Origin: Betaproteobacteria bacterium RIFCSPLOWO2_12_FULL_68_19
GTDB lineage: Bacteria; Pseudomonadota; Gammaproteobacteria; Burkholderiales; SG8-39
Reading direction: 5' to 3'
NCBI GenBank assembly: GCA_001772055.1
Contig: MERP01000001.1
Span: 1 to 35,104 of the forward strand
Length of the DNA stretch: 35,104 nucleotides
The translations under genes and the position numbers were made by a program. Shown piece after piece: positions 31,043 through 35,104 of the stretch. The first letter of the stretch is position 1. Every line of letters begins with the position of its first letter. Under the pieces are notes generated by a model. It did no database searches and was not told the DNA's origin. It was given only the letters and a program-made list of their open reading frames with translations.

Positions 31043-33100
31043 ATGGCAGAGCAGAGAGCGCGCCGTCGGCCCAGTGAGCAGTCCGGCGCCGAGGTCTCCG
31101 AAGCGCAGATCGCGGTGCATTGGCAGGAAGAGGCCTACTTCGCGCCGGCCAAGGAGTTCATCGCCCAGGCCAACCTGACCGACAAGGGCGTCTTCAAGCG
31201 CTTTTCGCTCGACAAGTTTCCCGGGTACTTCAAGGAGTTCGCCGAGCTCCTGGACTGGTACAAGAAGTGGGACAAGATCTTCGACGGAACCAATCCCCCG
31301 TTCTGGCGCTGGTTCGTCGGCGGCAGGATCAACGCCTGCTACAACTGCGTCGACCGCCACCTCGCCAGGCACAAGAACAAGACGGCGCTTCATTTCGTGC
31401 CCGAGCCGGAGCACGAGGCGATCCAGCACCTCACCTACCAGGAGCTGTACGTCCGCGTCAACGAGTTCGCCGCGCTGCTGCGCGACTTCTGCGGCCTGAA
31501 AGCCGGCGACCGGGTCACGCTGCACATGCCGATGGTGGCGGAATTGCCGATCACCATGCTCGCCTGCGCGCGGCTCGGCGTGATTCACTCGCAGGTGTTC
31601 AGCGGCTTCAGCGGCAAGGCCTGCGCCGACCGCGCCTCCGACTCCGAGAGCCGCGTGATGATCACCATGGACGCCTATTACCGGGGCGGGAAGCTGCTCG
31701 ACCACAAGGAGAAGGCCGACATCGCCGTGACCGAGGCGGCCAAGGACAACCACAAGGTCGACAAGGTGCTCGTGTGGCAGCGCTACCCGGGTAAGTACTC
31801 GAGCCCGACGAAGCTCGTGGAGGGGCGCGACTTCGTCGTCAACGATCTGCTGCCGAAGTATCGCGGCAAGCGCATCGAGCCCGTGCGGATGCCCGCCGAG
31901 GCGCCCCTATTCCTCATGTACACGAGCGGCACCACCGGGCGGCCCAAGGGCGCCCAGCATTCCATCGGCGGCTACCTCGCGTACGTGACCTGGACCTCGA
32001 AGTACATCCAGGACATCCACCCCGAGGACGTGTACTGGTGCATGGCGGACATCGGCTGGATCACCGGCCACTCGTACATCGTGTACGGCCCGCTCGCGCT
32101 CGCCGCCTCTTCGGTCGTTTTCGAGGGCGTGCCGACCCATCCGGACGCGGGGCGGCCCTGGCGGATCGCCGAGGAGCTCGACGTGAACATTTTCCACACC
32201 TCGCCGACCGCGATCCGCGCGCTTCGCAAGGAGGGGCCCGAGGAGCCGGCGAAGTACCACTACCGCTTCAAGCACATGACCACGGTGGGCGAGCCGATCG
32301 AGCCCGAGGTATGGAAGTGGTACCACAAGATGGTCGGCAAGAAGCAGGCGGTGATCGTGGACACCTGGTGGCAGACCGAGACCGGAGGCTTCCTGTGCAG
32401 CACGGTGCCGGGGATCCACAAGATGAAGCCGGGCAGCGCCGGTCCCGCGATCCCGGGCATTCATCCGGTGATCTACGACGAGGAAGGCAGCGAGCTCAAG
32501 GCCGGCTCGGGCAAGGCGGGCAACATCTGCATCCGCAATCCCTGGCCCGGCATCATGCAGACGATCTGGAAGGACCCGGACCGCTTCGTTCACCAGTACT
32601 ACTCGCGCTATTGCAGGAACCGCAAGAGCAAGGACTGGCGCGACTGGCCTTACATGGCCGGCGACGGCGCGGTGCAGGCGAAGGACGGCTACTACCGCAT
32701 TCTCGGCCGCATCGACGACGTGATCAACGTGGCGGGCCACCGCCTCGGCACCAAGGAAATCGAGTCGGCTGCGCTGCTCGTGCCCGAGGTCGTGGAAGCC
32801 GCGGTGGTGCCGGTCGCCGACCCGATCAAGGGCAAGGTGCCCGATCTCTATGTCGCCTTGAAACCCGGGCTGGACGCCTCCGAGGAGATCGCGAAGAAGG
32901 TCTCGGCTTCGGTCGTCTCCCAGATCGGCGCCATCGCCAGGCCGCGGCAGGTGATCATCGTCCCCGATATGCCCAAGACGCGCTCCGGCAAGATCATGCG
33001 GCGCGTGCTGGCGGCGATCTCCAATCGCCAGGACCCGGGCGACGTGTCGACTCTTGCCAATCCCGAGATCGTCGACAAGATCAGGACGGCGCACGGCTAG
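31043..33100 (+). CDS. acsA: Acetyl-CoA synthetase (AMP-forming)
   Basis: FLMYTSGTTGRPKGAQHSIGGYLAYV, DTWWQTETGGFL, GRIDDVINVAGHRLGTKEIESA, KTRSGKIMRRVLAAI; strong SD GGAGGAGG. Confidence 0.93.
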   Translation: MAEQRARRRPSEQSGAEVSEAQIAVHWQEEAYFAPAKEFIAQANLTDKGVFKRFSLDKFPGYFKEFAELLDWYKKWDKIFDGTNPPFWRWFVGGRINACYNCVDRHLARHKNKTALHFVPEPEHEAIQHLTYQELYVRVNEFAALLRDFCGLKAGDRVTLHMPMVAELPITMLACARLGVIHSQVFSGFSGKACADRASDSESRVMITMDAYYRGGKLLDHKEKADIAVTEAAKDNHKVDKVLVWQRYPGKYSSPTKLVEGRDFVVNDLLPKYRGKRIEPVRMPAEAPLFLMYTSGTTGRPKGAQHSIGGYLAYVTWTSKYIQDIHPEDVYWCMADIGWITGHSYIVYGPLALAASSVVFEGVPTHPDAGRPWRIAEELDVNIFHTSPTAIRALRKEGPEEPAKYHYRFKHMTTVGEPIEPEVWKWYHKMVGKKQAVIVDTWWQTETGGFLCSTVPGIHKMKPGSAGPAIPGIHPVIYDEEGSELKAGSGKAGNICIRNPWPGIMQTIWKDPDRFVHQYYSRYCRNRKSKDWRDWPYMAGDGAVQAKDGYYRILGRIDDVINVAGHRLGTKEIESAALLVPEVVEAAVVPVADPIKGKVPDLYVALKPGLDASEEIAKKVSASVVSQIGAIARPRQVIIVPDMPKTRSGKIMRRVLAAISNRQDPGDVSTLANPEIVDKIRTAHG

Positions 33101-33120
33101 GCCTCCTTAGCCAGGCCTGG
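33095..33120. terminator. Possible terminator/palindrome at the acsA 3' end
   Basis: GGCTAGG CCTC CTTAGCC hairpin (one G-T pair) adjoining perfect palindrome CCAGGCCTGG; no T run. Confidence 0.35.
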
Positions 33121-33137
33121 CCGGGGGGAGGGGAGCG

Positions 33138-33335
33138 ATGGGCGAGTTCGAGGCAAAGGGCCAGCGGCTGATCGCGCTGTGCCTGCTCGGCTTCGTGCTG
33201 TTCAACTACCCGTTCCTGGCGCTGTTCAACCTGCCCGCCACGGTGCTCGGCATCCCGGTCCTCTACGCGTGGATCTTCTGCGCCTGGGCGGCGCTGATCG
33301 CCGCCATGGCCTGGATCATCGAGAAGCGTGATTAG
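33138..33335 (+). CDS. Small two-TM membrane protein upstream of the SSS sensor
   Basis: 65 aa with two hydrophobic segments, GQRLIALCLLGFVLFNYPFLALFNLPATVLGIPVLYAWIFCAWAALIAAMAWIIEKRD. Confidence 0.75.
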   Translation: MGEFEAKGQRLIALCLLGFVLFNYPFLALFNLPATVLGIPVLYAWIFCAWAALIAAMAWIIEKRD

Positions 33336-33358
33336 ATAAGCGCCAGGCGGTCCGCGCC

Positions 33359-35104
33359 ATGCTCCAGGGCTGGGTCATCGTCGTCACCTCCTTCGCCTAC
33401 CTCGGGCTGCTGTTCGCGATCGCGTATTACGCCGACAAGCGCGCCGACGCCGGGCGCTCGGTGATCGCGAGCCCGTACATCTACAGCCTGTCGCTCGCGG
33501 TCTATGCCACCGCCTGGACCTTCTACGGCAGCGTCGGGCGCGCGGCCGCGGACGGGGTCGGCTTCCTGCCGATCTACATCGGCCCGACGCTGATGATCGC
33601 GCTGTGGTGGGTAGTGATGCGCAAGATCCTGCGCATCAGCAAGGAAAACCGCATCACCTCGCTCGCAGACTTCATCGCTTCGCGCTACGGCAAGAGCGCG
33701 CTGCTCGGCGGCGCGGTGACCGTGATCGCGGTGGTGGGGATCGTGCCGTACATCTCGCTGCAGCTCAAGGCGGTGTCGAACGGCTTCCTGATCCTGATGC
33801 AGTACCCGGAGATCGTGATGCCGGCCAAGGTGGGCGCGGTGCCGGTGGCGCAGGACACCGCGCTGTGGGTGGCGCTGATCCTGGCGCTGTTCACCATCGC
33901 CTTCGGCACGCGCCACCTCGACGCCGCCGAGCACCACGAGGGCATGGTGGCCGCGATCGCCTTCGAGTCGCTGGTGAAGCTGCTCGCCTTCCTGGCGGTG
34001 GGGACGTACGTCACGTTCGTGATCTACGACGGCTTCGGCGACGTGTTCGCGCGCGCCGCGGCCGACGCAACGCTCGCACCGATGCTCACGCCGCTGGAAG
34101 GCGTCGCCGGCAACTACGCGAGCTGGGTCTGGCTCACCATCCTGTCGATGGCGGCGATCATGTTCCTGCCGCGCCAGTTCCAGGTGACGGTGATCGAGAA
34201 CAAGGACGAGCGCCATCTCAACAAGGCGATCTGGCTGTTCCCGCTGTACATGCTGGCGATCAACGTGTTCGTGCTGCCGATCGCCTTCGGCGGCCGGCTG
34301 CATTTCCCGGCCGGAATCGTCGACGCCGATACCTACGTGCTCACCATCCCGATGGCCGAGAGGCAGGAGCTGCTCGCGCTGCTGGTGTTCATCGGCGGGC
34401 TGTCGGCCGCCACCGGAATGGTGATCGTGGAGACCATCGCGCTCTCCACCATGGTCTGCAACGACCTGGTGATGCCGGTGCTGCTGCGCATGCGGAGCCT
34501 GCGTCTCAACGAGCGGCCCGATCTCACCGGCCTGCTGCTCGGCATCCGGCGCGGCGCGATCGTGGCGATCCTGCTGCTCGGCTACCTGTACTTCCGGCTC
34601 GCCGGCGAGGCCTACGCGCTGGTCTCCATCGGCCTGATCTCGTTCGCTGCGGTGGCGCAGTTCGCCCCGGCGGCGCTGGGCGGCATCTTCTGGAAGGGGG
34701 GCACGCGCCGCGGCGCGCTCGCCGGGCTGCTCGCCGGCTTCGTGGTCTGGGCGTACACGCTGCTGCTTCCGGCGCTCGCGCGCTCGGGCTGGCTGCCACT
34801 CGGGCTGCTCGAGCAGGGGCCCTGGGGCCTCGAGCTGCTCAGGCCCCTGGAGCTGTTCGGGCTGAAGGGGCTCGACCAGATCACCCACGCCATGATCTGG
34901 AGCATGGTGGCGAACGTCGGCGCGTACGTCGCGGTCTCGGTCTCGGGCGCGCCGAGCGCCGAGGAGACGCGCCAGGCGAGCCTGTTCGTCGACGTGTTCC
35001 GGCGCACCGGCAGCGCGGGCGGCGCCCGCTTCTGGCGCGGCACGGCCTCGGTGCCCGAGCTCTACCACCTGCTGGCGCGCTTCCTGGGGACAACGGGCGC
35101 CGAC
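33359..35104 (+). CDS. Sodium:solute symporter (SLC5/SSS) domain protein, probably the N-terminus of a CrbS/CbrA-type sensor kinase (3' end cut by window)
   Basis: ATG at 33359, open for 582 codons to the window end: VVTSFAYLGLLFAIAYYADKRA...YIYSLSLAVYATAWTFYGSVG...ITSLADFIASRYGKSALLGG. About 13 hydrophobic segments. The kinase domain itself is not in the window. Confidence 0.82.
   Translation, partial: MLQGWVIVVTSFAYLGLLFAIAYYADKRADAGRSVIASPYIYSLSLAVYATAWTFYGSVGRAAADGVGFLPIYIGPTLMIALWWVVMRKILRISKENRITSLADFIASRYGKSALLGGAVTVIAVVGIVPYISLQLKAVSNGFLILMQYPEIVMPAKVGAVPVAQDTALWVALILALFTIAFGTRHLDAAEHHEGMVAAIAFESLVKLLAFLAVGTYVTFVIYDGFGDVFARAAADATLAPMLTPLEGVAGNYASWVWLTILSMAAIMFLPRQFQVTVIENKDERHLNKAIWLFPLYMLAINVFVLPIAFGGRLHFPAGIVDADTYVLTIPMAERQELLALLVFIGGLSAATGMVIVETIALSTMVCNDLVMPVLLRMRSLRLNERPDLTGLLLGIRRGAIVAILLLGYLYFRLAGEAYALVSIGLISFAAVAQFAPAALGGIFWKGGTRRGALAGLLAGFVVWAYTLLLPALARSGWLPLGLLEQGPWGLELLRPLELFGLKGLDQITHAMIWSMVANVGAYVAVSVSGAPSAEETRQASLFVDVFRRTGSAGGARFWRGTASVPELYHLLARFLGTTGAD

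Noticed and set aside
33332-35068. 578-aa minus-strand ORF
   Set aside because: Antisense shadow of the SSS transporter domain; composition is an HRD/HHR-rich artefact.

Overview
High-GC proteobacterial chromosome segment, probably betaproteobacterial by gene order and protein type. It is essentially one central-carbon supercluster. Leftward block: acnA (cut by the left edge), thioredoxin-fold protein, small ORF, prpD, DUF3460-like, prpC, prpB, mdh. Rightward block: sdhCDAB, sdhE, gltA, sucA, sucB, a PspC-domain gene, lpdA, a triplicated DUF3592-like membrane protein, zapE, acuI, REC plus degenerate GGDEF regulator, prpE, GlcG/HbpS-like, DoxX. Then leftward: CaiB/BaiF CoA-transferase, HMG-CoA-lyase-like, MFS, class I fumarase. 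Then rightward: acsA, small membrane protein, SSS-type sensor/transporter (cut by the right edge). No rRNA, tRNA, CRISPR, phage or transposon was recognised. The most unusual signal is not a gene: many soluble-enzyme genes contain short (about 40-80 bp) AT-rich, rare-codon patches that keep the reading frame and the expected protein, and many of these hold short perfect or near-perfect inverted repeats. Other points of interest: a 20-bp perfect palindrome upstream of doxX, a sucA-sucB intergenic terminator with a competing fold, a 13-bp stem next to the start codon of the REC-GGDEF gene, a symmetric -10 element between mdh and sdhC, and a PspC gene overlapped into the sucB-lpdA operon. All calls are by eye; no search or folding program was run.
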